A DNA stretch of 60,000 nt from Takakia lepidozioides (GCA_030704615.1 CM060732.1:61921053-61981052); one strand, 5' to 3'. Shown: positions 9,664 through 20,235, counted from the first letter of the stretch. The notes: generated by a model from the sequence alone, not told the origin. Translations and numbers: made by a program.

Positions 9664-10452
9664 TGGCAGTGGACATGACTAGAGGCAGCTAACAAGACAT
9701 AGGAGGCCGAGCTCATAGGAGTCAATACACGAGATCCCAGGCTCAAGTTCACAGGTTGCAAGACGGCGACTAACGATGGGGCAACTCTTGCACACGGCCT
9801 CTTGATCTATCGAGTTTGAGTGTAGTAGGGACAGTGGTGGAGGACTTAGTGAGGCTATGGTCACTATCACATCTTGTGGCTACCTGGACTTAGAGGGACC
9901 TAAGCACCAGCTAGGGCTAGCTTGAGCAGCTATTAACCATAATTCATAAAATGAAGGCAACCATCCACTAAAATTTATCACGCCGGCTCTCTGGCCGATA
10001 TTTGGGATTGGCCCAAGTGTCAATCCAGGGGTCAAGGCAGATTTAGGCCCTGGAGTGGTTATCTTCACGGCAAGCACGGGAGGCTCATATTTCTCGAGTT
10101 GAGCCTCACCGCGCCTAGCTATGGCGCCGTAGTGTGGATTCCCCATGGCGTGGGGTGCACTTGGCTTGACTTGTATTTGAGTGATGAGTTTATATATGCA
10201 TAAGTTTAAGCTTCAGCTTTGTGAGCTCGCATGAGCTTGTGCTTATATTCTTCTTCTTTATCTATTGTGTGGACTAGTGACTGCCATAGTGGGCAGCATA
10301 GTGGCAGCCTAGTGACTGACTAGTTGTAGCCTAGTGGTTGGACTAGTGGCTGGACTAGTGGTGGACTAGTGGTATACTAGTGTGTGGAGCTTTGCCACTT
10401 CTGTTGCTGATAGAGTCATGGAAGGAAACTAATTATCTGTGGTAGAGCAGTA
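9664..10452 (+). other. 3' non-coding end of the methyltransferase element, probably including an LTR
   Basis: No coding sequence is recognisable after the PHD finger. A purine-rich GGTGGAGGA lies near 9836. A TATATATGCATA box is at about 10190-10202. The region probably contains the element's 3' LTR, but with no second copy in the window its ends cannot be set. Confidence 0.4.
10270..10385. repeat. short tandem repeat of ACTAGTGG units
   Basis: ACTAGTG or CTAGTGG recurs about ten times at irregular 10-16 base spacing (for example GGACTAGTGGCTGGACTAGT). It lies directly behind the TATA-containing segment, so it may be the R/U5 part of an LTR or an independent minisatellite. Confidence 0.8.
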
Positions 10453-10623
10453 AATTGGTGGACCCATGAGGTCAAGCTCAAGATTGCTGAGAGGCAGGCG
10501 CTCTATAAGGACTGCTGTAATATCAAAGATGAAAAAATGCTCTGGTCTAGATACTACCAACTGCGTAAAGAGGTCAATCAGCTTGTAAGGGATCAAAAGA
10601 GGCTTTACTGGGAGAAGTTGTAA
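10453..10623 (+). pseudogene. LINE (non-LTR retrotransposon) ORF2 fragment, linker before RT
   Basis: The frame from 10453 to the TAA at 10621 reads NWWTHEVKLKIAERQALYKD and later RYYQLRKEVNQLVRDQKRLY. This WW-EVK plus basic coiled pattern is the segment between endonuclease and reverse transcriptase in plant LINE ORF2 proteins. Neither neighbouring domain follows in the flanks, so it is an isolated scrap. Confidence 0.65.
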
Positions 10624-11400
10624 GTGACATAAACTTAACCCACCATGGTCGTAATGACAAAAGATTATGGTTGGCCTTACAGCCAATCATCATAAGACCA
10701 ACAATTGCACAACCAATACATGTACCCTACCTGGATCTGTCGGTATGTCTGTATGTAGGGGGTGCTGAACATGTAGGATCAGGGTTAGGGTAGCCTTCTT
10801 TCCGTTTAAGGTACTTAGGGAGAGGAGTAGGTCATACACATGCAAGGCACAAAAGTTTGTTCAGGTACACATACACTAAAAAATATTCTAAAGTTATAAA
10901 TTCTTTTATCATATTTAAATCTAAAAACTTGTGTAGAATTTGAACCCACAAAAACTGCCCAATGTGCAGTCAAGTTCCCACCCCCCTCCCACATTTAGTC
11001 TTCAACAATAAAATACAATAGATAAATAACCTTACAGTTCATTGATTTTCTACTCTAGTGGAATATTACGTCTAAATTTGATGGGGACAAAATTCTCTAT
11101 AGTAGTAACAAGAGAATTCCAGGAAAGAGTAGTAATTTGTGTAGATGACTTGTAATATTTGTAGGGTTGAGATCCTATTCCTGTTAACGAAATTTAAAAC
11201 CACTTCACCAACTTCTTATGATTCTAGTTAAACTACAGTAGATATACACCCTTGGTTTTCTAAAGTTCCAAATGTAGAAGTATATGCACATGCGTTGTGT
11301 GGTTTTGGACAACGATGTAGTTGTGTAGCGATATGTATGCGCACGACACCCCATACCCGAGTCCTCTCCTATTGTTGTGGAAGCAGTTATAACGCTTAAT
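10624..11400. other. non-coding, AT-rich spacer
   Basis: No coding frame, RNA gene or clear repeat could be recognised here. The segment is AT-rich with scattered stop codons in all frames. Confidence 0.6.
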
Positions 11401-12720
11401 AAAAGAGGTATAGAAAGAATGGAATGGTCATTGTGAAACTTACTGAGGTTTTCTTATTGAAGAAGAGGTGAAAAAAAAAGTTGGGTGAGTCATCATGAAT
11501 CTTACTTAGGGATTCTTGCATGAACAAGAGGCAAGAAAAGTTTGGATGCTCATTGTCAAGCTATCTGACGTTTCCAATATTTCATCCATGGTGGATGGAT
11601 GATGGATGGATGATGAAATATGAAGGAGAGGTTAAAAATAATGAGGATGGGCAAGAACAGGCCCCAAAATATGACCCCTCATTGTGAAACAGGCAATGGT
11701 TTTTGTTAATGTAGATGAGGTGAAAATTAAACAGATGATCATCTTCAAGCTTATTTAGGCTTTGTTTGTGAAGAAGATGTGTAACAAAATAAGCGGTTTA
11801 TTGTGGAACTTGTTCAGGTTTTTGTTATTGAAGATGAGGTGAAAAAAAAACACATGGTCGTTGTGAATGCTTATTTAGGGTTTCTTTGTGAAGAAGAGGT
11901 AAAAGAAAAAACATTGAGCTATCCTTGTGAAACTTGTTTAGGATTTTGTTATTGAAGAAGAGATGAAAAAAAATCAGATGGTCATCATGAATGCTTATTT
12001 AGGGTTTGTTTGTGAAGAGAGGTGAAAAAAAATTAAACTCTATCATTGTCAAACTTGTTCAGGTTTCTGTTATTGAAAAAGAGGTGAAAAAAGAAATCAG
12101 ATGGTCATTATGAATGTTTATTTAGGGTTTGTTTGTGAAGAAGAGGTGAAAAAATTAAGCTCTCATTCTCAAACTTGTTAGGGTTTGTTTGTGAAGAAGA
12201 GGTGAAAAAAAAAATTGAGCTCTATCATTGTCAAACTTCTTCAGGTTTCTGTTATTGAAGAAGAGGTGAAAAAAAAATCAGATGGTCATCATGAATAAAT
12301 TAGGGATTGTTTGTGAAGAAGAGGTGAAAAAAAAACTTGAGCTCTATCATTGTCAAACTTGTTCAGGTTTCTGTTATTGAAGAAGAGATGAAAAAAAAAC
12401 CAGATGTTCATCATGAATGCTTATTTAGAATTTGTTTGTGAAGAAGAGGTGAAAAAAAAACTTGAGCACTATCATTGTCAAACTTGTTCAAGTTTCTGTT
12501 ATTGAAGAAGAGGTGAAAAAAAAAAATCATATGGTCATCATGAATGCTAATTTAGGGTTCATTTGTGTAGAGGACGTGGAAAACAAATGAGCTGTCATTG
12601 TGAAACTTGTTCAGGTGCCTCTTATTCAAGAAGAAGTGGAAAAAAAAACAGATGGTCATCATGAAGCTCATTTACGCAATGCTTCTGTAGAGGCCGTGAA
12701 AAAAACAAATGAGTATCATT
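11400..12720. repeat. degenerate minisatellite, about 62-bp units arranged as 125-bp pairs
   Basis: The motif GAAGAAGAGGTGAAAAAAAA recurs roughly every 60 bases. Two alternating unit types are seen. One is followed by TTGAGCTCTATCATTGTCAA and a TTCAGGTTTCTGTTATT end. The other is followed by CAGATGGTCATCATGAATGC and TTATTTAGGGTTTGTTTGT. Corresponding points at about 12315 and 12440 are 125 bp apart. Units at both ends are more diverged than those in the middle, as expected for an array that expanded by unequal exchange. A TGGATGGATGATGGATGGA stretch near 11590 is a separate microsatellite. Confidence 0.9.
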
Positions 12721-12921
12721 TGTCCATGTTTTACAGCCCCGCGAATTTTTATTTATTTATTTTTTCCGGGGCTATGTTGGGGTGGGGGTGGGTGCAGAAG
12801 TGGTGTGCGTTGACGCACACACTTTTAGAGGCTCGTAAACCAAACCCGATGAAAAAAAAAACTACCTTTCATAACAAGACATCGCCTGCTTGTCCTAATT
12901 TAAGAACTGTGTATACATGTT

Positions 12922-13425
12922 CTACAAACAAAGCAGCCCTTTCCGACATTGCGGAAAATCGCAACATATGCAACAGTACTCGATATTGCCAATGTCTCGC
13001 TGCAAAAGTGTCCGTACCTCACCAGGACCAAGTGTCACCTGGTAAATGATTTGGTCTCTTTTGGGATCACAATACATCCTGCGCAAAAAGATGTAGTAAA
13101 GATGCTTGCAGGGAACCCATTTCCCTCTCTTTCCTAGAGCTTCCTCACGCATGCACACGAAGTCGGGACAGGTACACCCCGAAAAATTTCCCACCCTCAC
13201 CTGATAGGCCCTGTCGTGCAAAACAGACTCAGATGTGACCAAAGTATAAACCCGTCCATACCCAGGTGAAGGTACTTCCATAGTTCCTGTTACCCGTTTG
13301 GCCGATTCTACCTTCACGTCGTGATCAGGCCCCGAAGCCACCCGATGCACTGTTTTGCCATTTCTTTTCGTGGGATGCGAAGTATCGTCTAGAGGAGCAC
13401 CATAGCAGCAAGCCTAGTTGCAAAT
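12922..13425 (-). CDS. SWIM zinc-finger protein, single exon or exon fragment
   Basis: The minus-strand frame holds a SWIM finger of type CxC...CxH: GCTCPDF (first pair), a basic loop, then WVPCKHLYYIFLRRMY. A following helix, IIYQVTLGPGEVRTLL, matches the region behind SWIM domains in ZSWIM2/MEKK1-like proteins and in many MULE-linked proteins. A second Cys-rich stretch (YCCICCDFPQC) comes just before the stop and could be the start of a RING-like finger, but it is incomplete. No ATG precedes the domain in frame; the frame opens behind CAACTAG at about 13425, which could be a splice acceptor. So this is probably an internal exon or a transposon-derived fragment. SWIM fingers mediate DNA or protein binding. 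Confidence 0.6.
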
Positions 13426-13454
13426 TTGGAGGTGACTTGGCGTTGACGCATCAG

Positions 13455-13510
13455 CGTCACGTCCGACGTCAGTGACGGACGTGCGTCACGTCACGTCCTA
13501 AACCGACGTT
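13455..13510. promoter_or_regulatory. cluster of ACGT-core (bZIP-type) sites
   Basis: Six ACGT cores occur within about 55 bases (TCACGTCC, CGACGTCA, GGACGTGC, TCACGTCA, TCACGTCC, CGACGTTA), some as the palindrome TGACGT/ACGTCA known as a bZIP (TGA/CREB) target. They lie just upstream of the minus-strand SWIM exon and upstream of the hairpin array on the other side. Function is inferred from motif density only. Confidence 0.45.
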
Positions 13511-13649
13511 ACTGTACATAAATATGTTTTTTTTTTTTACTTTACTATTGACTATTTACTATGAGAACCGACGTGGCAACCGATGTGGCCTCATTACATG
13601 GACTTCATTAATTATCTGTAAAATTAATATATTATGATTTATATTGTCA

Positions 13650-14125
13650 ATCATGCGATCATCAGCAAAGGTTGGTCGGACAAATTTTTATTTTTTTAAA
13701 ATAGGTGCGACCACCAGAAGGGGTGGTCGCAAAAAATTTCTTATTTTTTAAATGGGTGCGACCACTAGCAGGTGCTGGTCGCAGCATTTTCATTTTTGTT
13801 AATAGGTGCAACCACAAGCAGAGGGTGACCGCACATTTTTTCTTTTTTTTAAATTGGGTGCGACCACCAGCAAATGTTGGTCGCAATTTTTTCTTTTAAA
13901 AAAAATAGGTGCGACCACCAGCAGGTGGTGGTCGTAACTTTTTCATTTTTTTAAAATAGGTGCGACCACCACTAGAGGATGGTCGCACATTTTTATTTAT
14001 TTTTTAAATGGGTGCGACCACCAGCAGGGGATGGTCGCACATTTTGTAATTATTTTTTAAATGGGTGCGACCACCAGCCGGTGGTGGTCGCAAACTTTTT
14101 CTTTTTTGTTATTAGGTGCGACGCC
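13650..14125. repeat. tandem array of about 51-bp hairpin-forming units
   Basis: Nine to ten units start at about 13653, 13704, 13755, 13805, 13857, 13908, 13959, 14011, 14063 and 14114. Each has a GC-rich inverted repeat (GTGCGACCACCAGCAGG with GTGGTGGTCGCA) followed by an A/T-only spacer rich in TTTTTATTTTTTTAAAT. The arms pair with themselves to give a stem of about 10-12 bp. Arms vary between units while their ability to pair is largely kept. Confidence 0.9.
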
Positions 14126-14191
14126 GCTCCTTGGACACGTGACGAGGCGTGAATGGGCAGCAGAGGGGTCGCACGTCAGGCCTCTCCAGGC

Positions 14192-14200
14192 AGTATATAA
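14192..14200 (+). promoter_or_regulatory. TATA box
   Basis: GTATATAAGGG lies about 85 bases upstream of the ATG at 14280 and right behind the hairpin array. Its position fits a promoter for the small gene at 14280. Confidence 0.6.
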
Positions 14201-14279
14201 GGGCCTACCCCTCATTCCCAACCCACTTTTTTCCCTCTCTGTGAGTGCGGTTCTGGGGCTTCTTGGAGTTTGAACTTCA

Positions 14280-15018
14280 ATGGCCAGGACTGAGCGTGGG
14301 GGGGAGAAAGTGGATTTGTGTGGGGAAGGAGTTTTTGCCCTTTTTTCCTGGGATTTGGGTCCTATACCAATAGAGGGTGAGGAAATTGGTCTGCTAGTAT
14401 ATAAGGTAATCAATAGTTTGGGTTTAGTTTTCCGTTACGAAGCCGCGTCTATTCCGCAGAGTACTTTCATCATGTCCGGAAACGTTGCTTCGAACGCAGT
14501 GTCAGGGGGTTCCTCGGGAAGTGGGCGTAAAGGTAGGAAGCGTAAACATGCACATGAACGGGATAGTCAGGTCAACAAAAAAGACTCTCCAAGCGCAGAG
14601 GCCACGAAGGTGGTGAAGCAAGTAATGCTGGATTATTTGAAGGACAATGACATAATGCGTTTGAATCTTTTGTATGTCCGACATGGGAATGAGGGGTTCC
14701 TTAGATTCCAGCACAATATGGAGATGAGAATGAGGGAGGCTTTGGCCGGGGATGAATGGGAGGAGGACAGCGAAGTTCCAGTTCACGAAATGGATGGAGG
14801 ACGGGGCCTATGATGCTACATGGAATCTGAGGCAAACCATGGACAAGTTTGTTACGAGAACACCTGTAGCTGAAGGTTGCATGCCAACTTCGGAGGAAGA
14901 GTTGTTTGTGCTTGTGGATTGGTGGTTTGACATGGCAAAGGCCCACGCCAAACGACGTACAAAACCTGGGGGGTGCACTCTTTATAAACTGTGTGTATCA
15001 CGTGCGTTCGTCGCCTAA
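14280..15018 (+). CDS. unknown small protein gene, possibly two exons or frameshifted
   Basis: The frame from ATG 14280 runs to 14813. It has a serine/glycine linker and a basic stretch (GSGRKGRKRKHAHERD, nuclear-signal-like) followed by a helical part (TKVVKQVMLDYLKDNDIMRL). A second frame, from about 14752 to 15018, continues with KFQFTKWMEDGAYDATWNLR and ELFVLVDWWFDMAKAHAKRR. The change of frame near 14770 is either a small intron or a frameshift. A potential intron is also seen at about 14406-14460 (AAG|GTAATC to CCGCAG|AGTACT), after which the protein reads STFIMSG. An AATAAA-like run follows the stop. I do not recognise a family. The hairpin array and TATA box upstream suggest it may belong to a mobile element. 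Confidence 0.4.
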
Positions 15019-15200
15019 TAAAAAAAACCCCTGTATACGGGTCCTTGGATAATTTATACCCCCTCTGTACATATTTTTTGAAGATTATAAAACCCCTCCT
15101 GTAAATATACAAAAATTTACAATTTTAAAAAGTACCCCCTTCTGTATGTATATTCTCATTTTCCATCATTAAAAATAACCCTCCAATATGTATATGTATG
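15015..15200. repeat. short interspersed motif TATAAAACCCCTCCTGTA, diverged copies
   Basis: About five variants recur every 35-45 bases (ACCCCTGTATAC, TATACCCCCTCTGTAC, TATAAAACCCCTCCTGTAA, GTACCCCCTTCTGTATG, ATAACCCTCCAATATG). Related copies occur at 23118-23222. The rest of the stretch up to about 15490 is AT-rich and shows nothing else. Confidence 0.55.
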
Positions 15201-15491
15201 TTTTTATATTACATCGAAATTACTCATTTAAAACATAATAAAATATAACAAATTAATTTAAAAAAAATTGCCTTTGATAAAGTTGTCAAAGACTTTTCGG
15301 TCATTTGCATCAAGTACATATGTGTTTGACTTGACATTGTACTTTAAATATGCTAACGCGATAATGGAATCCAAATCAACCATCATGTTATCCGTCAAAT
15401 CGTATAGACCCCTCCTCGAATTTTTGGTAGCATGCTAACCCAATCTCCATATGAGAAGGACGCTCCAATAAATCAACAGAATCCCTACATT

Positions 15492-16693
15492 CTACAAACC
15501 GCTTATTGATTTCTTCCGCATTCTTTGAACCCTGCCCAAATACCAAGTGCCTTTGGTTGCTCCTCTGCAGGTTTTCCCTGGTCTGCCTTTCCTGTTTGTA
15601 GTTTGGATTGTAGTCTCCTCATCAACAAAAAATACAGCACAATCCGAACCCAATCCCAAGCTCGTGGCTTTGTTGCTGGTACTTGGTTTGTTTTCTCGGC
15701 AAAACAACATCGATGCACTTCTTACTCGTGTCAATCTATCCTTGGATAGAGTAGGGGTTGCCATTGAGTTGGCTAACCAAAGTGCTTTTGAATATGGTCT
15801 TCCCGTCTACTTTGACAAATGGAACCACCGCCTTCGGTCCATCTTTCTTGTTCGAACTCATCAATGACAGCATCCAGAGTATGTCTCAATTCACTTTGAA
15901 TAAGTACCTCTTCCGCATGATCATCCAAAGGTTGGCTCAGAACATCCTCCATTGAATTCGAAGGCCCGCACACCAATTCATCTTCCACGACCTCATTTTG
16001 AATATGTGTGTCTGCATTAAGAGGACAAATAGAATCTATGGCATCGACATCATCACCCTCCTCTTCCATGCTTTTGAATAGCTCGGCCTCCATTTGTCTC
16101 TCAATTGTCCATGGCTCATTCCACCAATCCAAGTTTGTCACTTTGTTTGGTTTCATCCCAAGTTTATGGCATAAAAGTTGCGCTTCTAGAAATCCAGTTT
16201 TCAAAGCCTCCACAATGCAATCATCCGATTGGACAGTAGAAAAGTCGGACAAATCAGCAAGGGGGATACTTGGCTTCTTCTCCAAAGAAAACCAAGTGTG
16301 TTCTTGTTTCTTGTGAGCTCTTGAGAACTTGGGTCCTTTTGGATTCACCTCGAACTCGGATATGCGTGTTAATGCTCCCGCACTCTCAATCAAATCACAC
16401 CCGTCATATGTCCTCTCATTCCGTAACATACCTCCCACTTTGCTGAAGAATATTTCACACACATCTGAACCAACAAGGCTCAAAGGAACTTGCACATGAT
16501 TAAACTTATCCTTGAACAATTTGATAAGTAGAACCACGTAGTGGCATGAAATTTGTAAATCCAAGTATGCTTCCCTGCTAATGAAGAAGGATTTCAGATT
16601 ATACACCTCGTGGTGGAATAACCACAACTTCCACAATCTGAAAAAAAAAAACGATACCTTCGCAGCAGATTGTACCCTCTCACACAATGACAT
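15492..16693 (-). pseudogene. C-terminal part of a transposase-like protein (unassigned family)
   Basis: The minus frame 16693-15773 reads a hydrophobic block, then VPLSLVGSDVCEIFFSKVGG and TYDGCDLIESAGALTRISEF, then an acidic C-terminal tail. The pattern of a hydrophobic strand followed by Asp/Glu and FFSK resembles the end of DDE-type transposases, where the last catalytic acid sits before a helix. A further piece (15764-15492: SLGLGSDCAVFFVDEETTIQ) continues the protein in another frame. No family could be named safely. It belongs with the three upstream segments to 19537. Confidence 0.45.
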
Positions 16694-18141
16694 GTGAGGA
16701 GACCAAAAAAATGTCGATGTAGCATGAAATGATGTATAGGTAAATTTCAGTACCTTTGGTCCTCTCCCTTCGATGATTCACAGTTGATTGTAACTCCCTC
16801 AAACAAGCTTGCACCTTCCGAGATGCCAGTCGTTGAGCTGCTGCCCAATTCTGTCGATCTTCTCTTTTGATATCACATTCCCGAAGTCCATGCTTGTCCA
16901 CTGAAAATGAATGGTAGACCAATAACACATGATTCAATGTAGCAACCTCATCACCCAACACCAAAGTCCGTGATGCACTGTCCAAGGGATTTACCAATTT
17001 TTTCCCATTGTGGATGAAGTCCTGATCATGGAGTCCGTATATATCTCCCCCGTTGCACACTCGACCTGTAAACAACCATCCTTCCCAAGGGATGCAAAGT
17101 CTACTTCCAGCCCCATTGGCATAATCTTCTAACATCACTTTTCTCCTCCTACTATCTCCTCTGAAGCATGCCCAATTATAGGCCCAACCACGTCCCTCAC
17201 ATATTTGTCCCACAACTGTCTCACCACTTCCCATTGTGATCTCACAAAAAATTGTTGTCAAATCTATTGCAAGTGAGCTGGATTACCAATACCAATCGAG
17301 GTAATCGTACATGTAGAGGATTTGCTATCAACACTCTGGCGTAATGGGCAACCACATTGTTTTGAATGCCTCCACAATATGTTCGTACCCTGATTCCCCT
17401 TCTCCCACTTGCACCACAAAAATTTGAAATACATACATGGTTGTCTTGAAGCCCACAGAACCCGAGAAGGGTGTCATCCCTAGCAATCCAACGTACCAAT
17501 CGCTTCACAACAGTTTCATCTTCGGCCACCATCACTAGGATGCTTCCCATTGGAATATTTGCATCTTCCATCACATCTCTGTAAATTCCAGCCACATGCT
17601 GAGATATATCATCCCTTTCTCCCGCTCTGTACTTCAAACCTTTCCTCAAAGACCGTCTTGTAGTATCAATAGAAGGACCCCCCACATTTGAAGCCAAAAA
17701 ATGATGCAATCTCGGACCCCCCCAAAGCTGCACAGTCTCAAACATTGTTTTTGTGCTAGTACCATACCTCTTCCCTTGTGGAGACCTGTCAATATTCTTG
17801 CCCATATCAACAAGAAAATCCCACAAACTTTCTTTTCCTTCAAAATCCCCCCTCCTATGTGCATCAACAATATCACGACAAAATTTGAGAACATCTCCTC
17901 TTTCAATTGCCTCAATCCCAGACTCCTTCAAACTCCTACATCGCACAGAACAGGATGCCACTTTGGTCTTGGCCTCCCACAATTTGAACCTCAACTGTCT
18001 CAACTCCTGTCTGTTTTTGTAAACTTGTTTGACAATCTCGGCATTTCCAAGATATGACAACCTTCTTCCCTTGCCAGTATCTCTCTCCCCTCTACATTCC
18101 ATGGCACCTCTTTCTCTATATACCCTCATTCGGCTCGACAT
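16680..18141 (-). pseudogene. central part of the transposase-like protein
   Basis: Two long minus-strand frames (18141-17242 and 17261-16680) follow one another with a frame change near 17255. The first has a lysine/arginine-rich start, then LWGGPRLHHFLASNVGGPSI and SILVMVAEDETVVKRLVRWI, followed by LLGFCGLQDNHVC. The Asp-Glu-Thr in a strand and the GFCG block look like the core of a DDE-type nuclease. The second includes DYANGAGSRLCIPWEGWLFT and HDQDFIHNGKKLVNPLDSAS, where an Asp precedes a short helix. The repeated frame changes are either unremoved introns or mutations. Confidence 0.45.
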
Positions 18142-18672
18142 ACCACTTCTTTCCTCCCTTGCTATCTTGAAGGAATGGTTTCAGACTTATTCTCTGCTGG
18201 TTGTACTCCCACCATTCATCCCATAGGCCCCAACACAACTGTCTCTTCCTTTGTTGCATTGGGACCTTTGCTGTGATTGTCAATCCTCGATCAGATCTGC
18301 CCATTGGGCAGCGTCAACACAAGTGTATGGAGTTTGTGACGAGGATGCTCCCATTGTTGATGCCACAATTGGATTGTCAAGTGGTGGGGACGGCAACACA
18401 GGTTGACTGACCAAGAAAGAGCTTAGATCCCGTTGCTTTACATCTTTGGCAATCATAGGCTTTGGAGGCCTTCCTCTCTTTTTGCACAGTCCTTCACTAC
18501 TTCCAACCTTCTGGCAAATCTCTGCATCGACATGAGTTTTTCCTTTCACATGCTCTGTCAAAGAAGATTGCAAAGAACCTGTCCTTGGAAACAAGAGTAG
18601 CCACTTCGAATCAAGTGGGCACCTAATCCTTATGGAACCCAACTGCGAATAGTCTCCAATTGTGGCTTCCAC
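18116..18672 (-). pseudogene. zinc-finger/AT-hook linker of the transposase-like protein
   Basis: The frame 18672-18280 has SLTEHVKGKTH (an H-x5-H half of a zinc finger), an AT-hook core KKRGRPPKP (minor-groove binding) and KQRDLSSFLVSQP. It then shifts near 18300 to the frame ending at 18116, which contains CWGLWDEWWEYNQQRISLKP and GGKKWYVEP. DNA-binding modules in front of a nuclease-like core fit a transposase. Confidence 0.45.
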
Positions 18673-18676
18673 AATC

Positions 18677-19537
18677 TTAAATCTGTTTCCAGGATTGTCC
18701 TCTCAAAACCGAGCGACTTCCTAATGCCTCCTTCACCCTGTTCTTCTTTGCATCAAATGCTTCATCTGCATTTACAGGGCTGATGACACATTGTGATGAG
18801 CCCTTCCCATGACGCCTCTCATAGGCTATGCGATGCCCCTCACTCCTCAAATGAGATCTCATAAAGTTTGCACATGCATCATATGGTTTATTTTTCCCAG
18901 ACCCTGCATAAACATCCTCACACTCAACACACCATATGTGGAATTGTTGATCCATTGTCATCAGCTCAAACTTGTCACATCGTCCTTCTGCAGAGATTTT
19001 CCTTTCAACGGCTCTAATCTCTTTCTGCCATTTTTGAATATCGTTGGATGTAGCCAACGTGCTGCACAATCTACCAGATCTCTGCTGAAGTGCATGCTCA
19101 TGTGCATGGTCTTCATTTCCACCATCGCCAGCAAAGGGTGTATCAGGGTCCATCCTCATCTTGGTAGACATTGGTGCCGAGTCCTCGCCTGGTCTGTCCT
19201 CATGCAAGATCGTAGAACCACTGGAAGATAGAGGTCTTTTCAATCCTTGGTCCCCATCATTTTGGTCTGAAATCTTAATGTGTACAGTATCCCCTTTCAG
19301 AACCATCCTCTCTTCCTGCTTGGCTGAAAGGACACTACCCCCCATGGAAAGGAAATGAAATTTTGCTGAGACAAGCTCATCACCTAGAATTTCTGCTCGG
19401 ATGCATTTGTATGTGACACCTTGCATAGTGAACACAGAACCAAGCCTGTTGGGTGATGCATCTCCTCCAATGAGCAGGACTTTTACTTCCAACTCTTCTT
19501 CCATGATGAGTTCACCTGCAAAATGCAATGAAAACAT
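18677..19537 (-). CDS. N-terminal part of the transposase-like protein with a C2H2/BED-like finger
   Basis: The open frame begins near 19537; an ATG at 19504 (MEEELEVKVLLIGG) is a plausible start. A beta-rich N-terminus (VLLIGGDASPNRLGSVFTMQ, VHIKISDQND) is followed by a spacer. Near the end lies a zinc finger: WCVECEDV then FMRSHLRSEGHRIAYERR, with C-x2-C and H-x5-H ligands. The frame stops at 18677 but the homologous reading resumes one frame over directly behind, so a single-base change probably separates it from the next part. Confidence 0.45.
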   Translation of the reverse strand: MFSLHFAGELIMEEELEVKVLLIGGDASPNRLGSVFTMQGVTYKCIRAEILGDELVSAKFHFLSMGGSVLSAKQEERMVLKGDTVHIKISDQNDGDQGLKRPLSSSGSTILHEDRPGEDSAPMSTKMRMDPDTPFAGDGGNEDHAHEHALQQRSGRLCSTLATSNDIQKWQKEIRAVERKISAEGRCDKFELMTMDQQFHIWCVECEDVYAGSGKNKPYDACANFMRSHLRSEGHRIAYERRHGKGSSQCVISPVNADEAFDAKKNRVKEALGSRSVLRGQSWKQI

Positions 19538-20235
19538 TTCAAATCAGACCTTGATAGACCAATAACAAAGCACCCGGGTTGGAAGGTTCCAAAGTCCTGT
19601 TTTATACAACCCTATAGGCTGTCCAAGCAGGGACTACGTTGATAAGAGGATGAAATGTATACAGAAGCAAGTACCTGATTGATGAGTTTGACGTTGCTAA
19701 TTCTTGCTGCAGCTATTGACCAAATGCTGCTACTTCCACTGCTGGTAGCCCTCTTGGGTGATCCTGAACCCACAGTCCATCCTTGCATCAGCGGCTACCC
19801 CTCCCTCCACACTAACATATTTAAATACAAAGTTCTGTCAAACTCCTTACGATGTTGCATGAAGAAAGCTCACCTTGTTGACAATATTGTCCCACCGTTG
19901 TGGATCATATTTATAGAACTCCTGCCAGCGCTGTTCCTTGCTCCAAATCTGGCCCTTGGATGATTTTGCACCCACGATCCTCTCCCTGCATCAACAGCTA
20001 CCCCCTTACAGAATTCAATACATATGCTTCAGGGCTGAGGAGGATGAGAGGAAAAACAGGCTGAAACAGGTCAAACCAAAAGGTGCCCTCAGGCTGAAAT
20101 GTGTTGAGGAAGGTACCTTCATCAGCAATGCCTTGCTCTATCAATTGTGCTGTTGCGCTGCTATTTCCAATTGACCATCCACCCACATTGTCCCACCATT
20201 GACTGGGGTCAGAAAAGTGTCAGATTCCAAAGCTT
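19538..20235. other. no recognisable gene
   Basis: Two related short stretches recur (TCCTTGCATCAGCGGCTACCC near 19779 and TCCCTGCATCAACAGCTACCC near 19983), each followed by CCACA/TTACA and an ATACATAT/ACATAT sequence, so part of the segment is an old local duplication. No coding frame is convincing. Confidence 0.5.

Larger units (their letters stand above)
3993..9900 (+). mobile_element. Ty3/gypsy retrotransposon carrying a DNA cytosine methyltransferase and a PHD finger
   Basis: Plus-strand coding remnants come in this order: retropepsin-like protease (about 4490-4900), cytosine-5 DNA methyltransferase (about 5280-6270), RT (6600-7480), RNase H (7475-8030), integrase (8334-8965), and a PHD finger (9517-9660). 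The order protease, RT, RNase H, integrase is that of Ty3/gypsy. The methyltransferase is a domain inserted between protease and RT. No gag or 5' LTR is visible, because the left side ends at the LTR of the neighbouring element. That element therefore probably inserted into this one, or the two were joined by deletion. Several frameshifts and stops make this copy non-functional. The right end is not defined; the 3' LTR may lie within 9700-10400. Confidence 0.88.

Noticed and set aside
9880-10146. Minus-strand frame behind the PHD finger
   Set aside because: It lies in the expected LTR/3' region of the plus-strand element and shows no domain, so it is more likely a chance frame.
13650-14125. 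CRISPR-like array
   Set aside because: Regular palindromic units resemble one at first sight, but the spacers are A/T-only simple sequence, not unique. The context is an intron-bearing eukaryotic genome with no cas genes.
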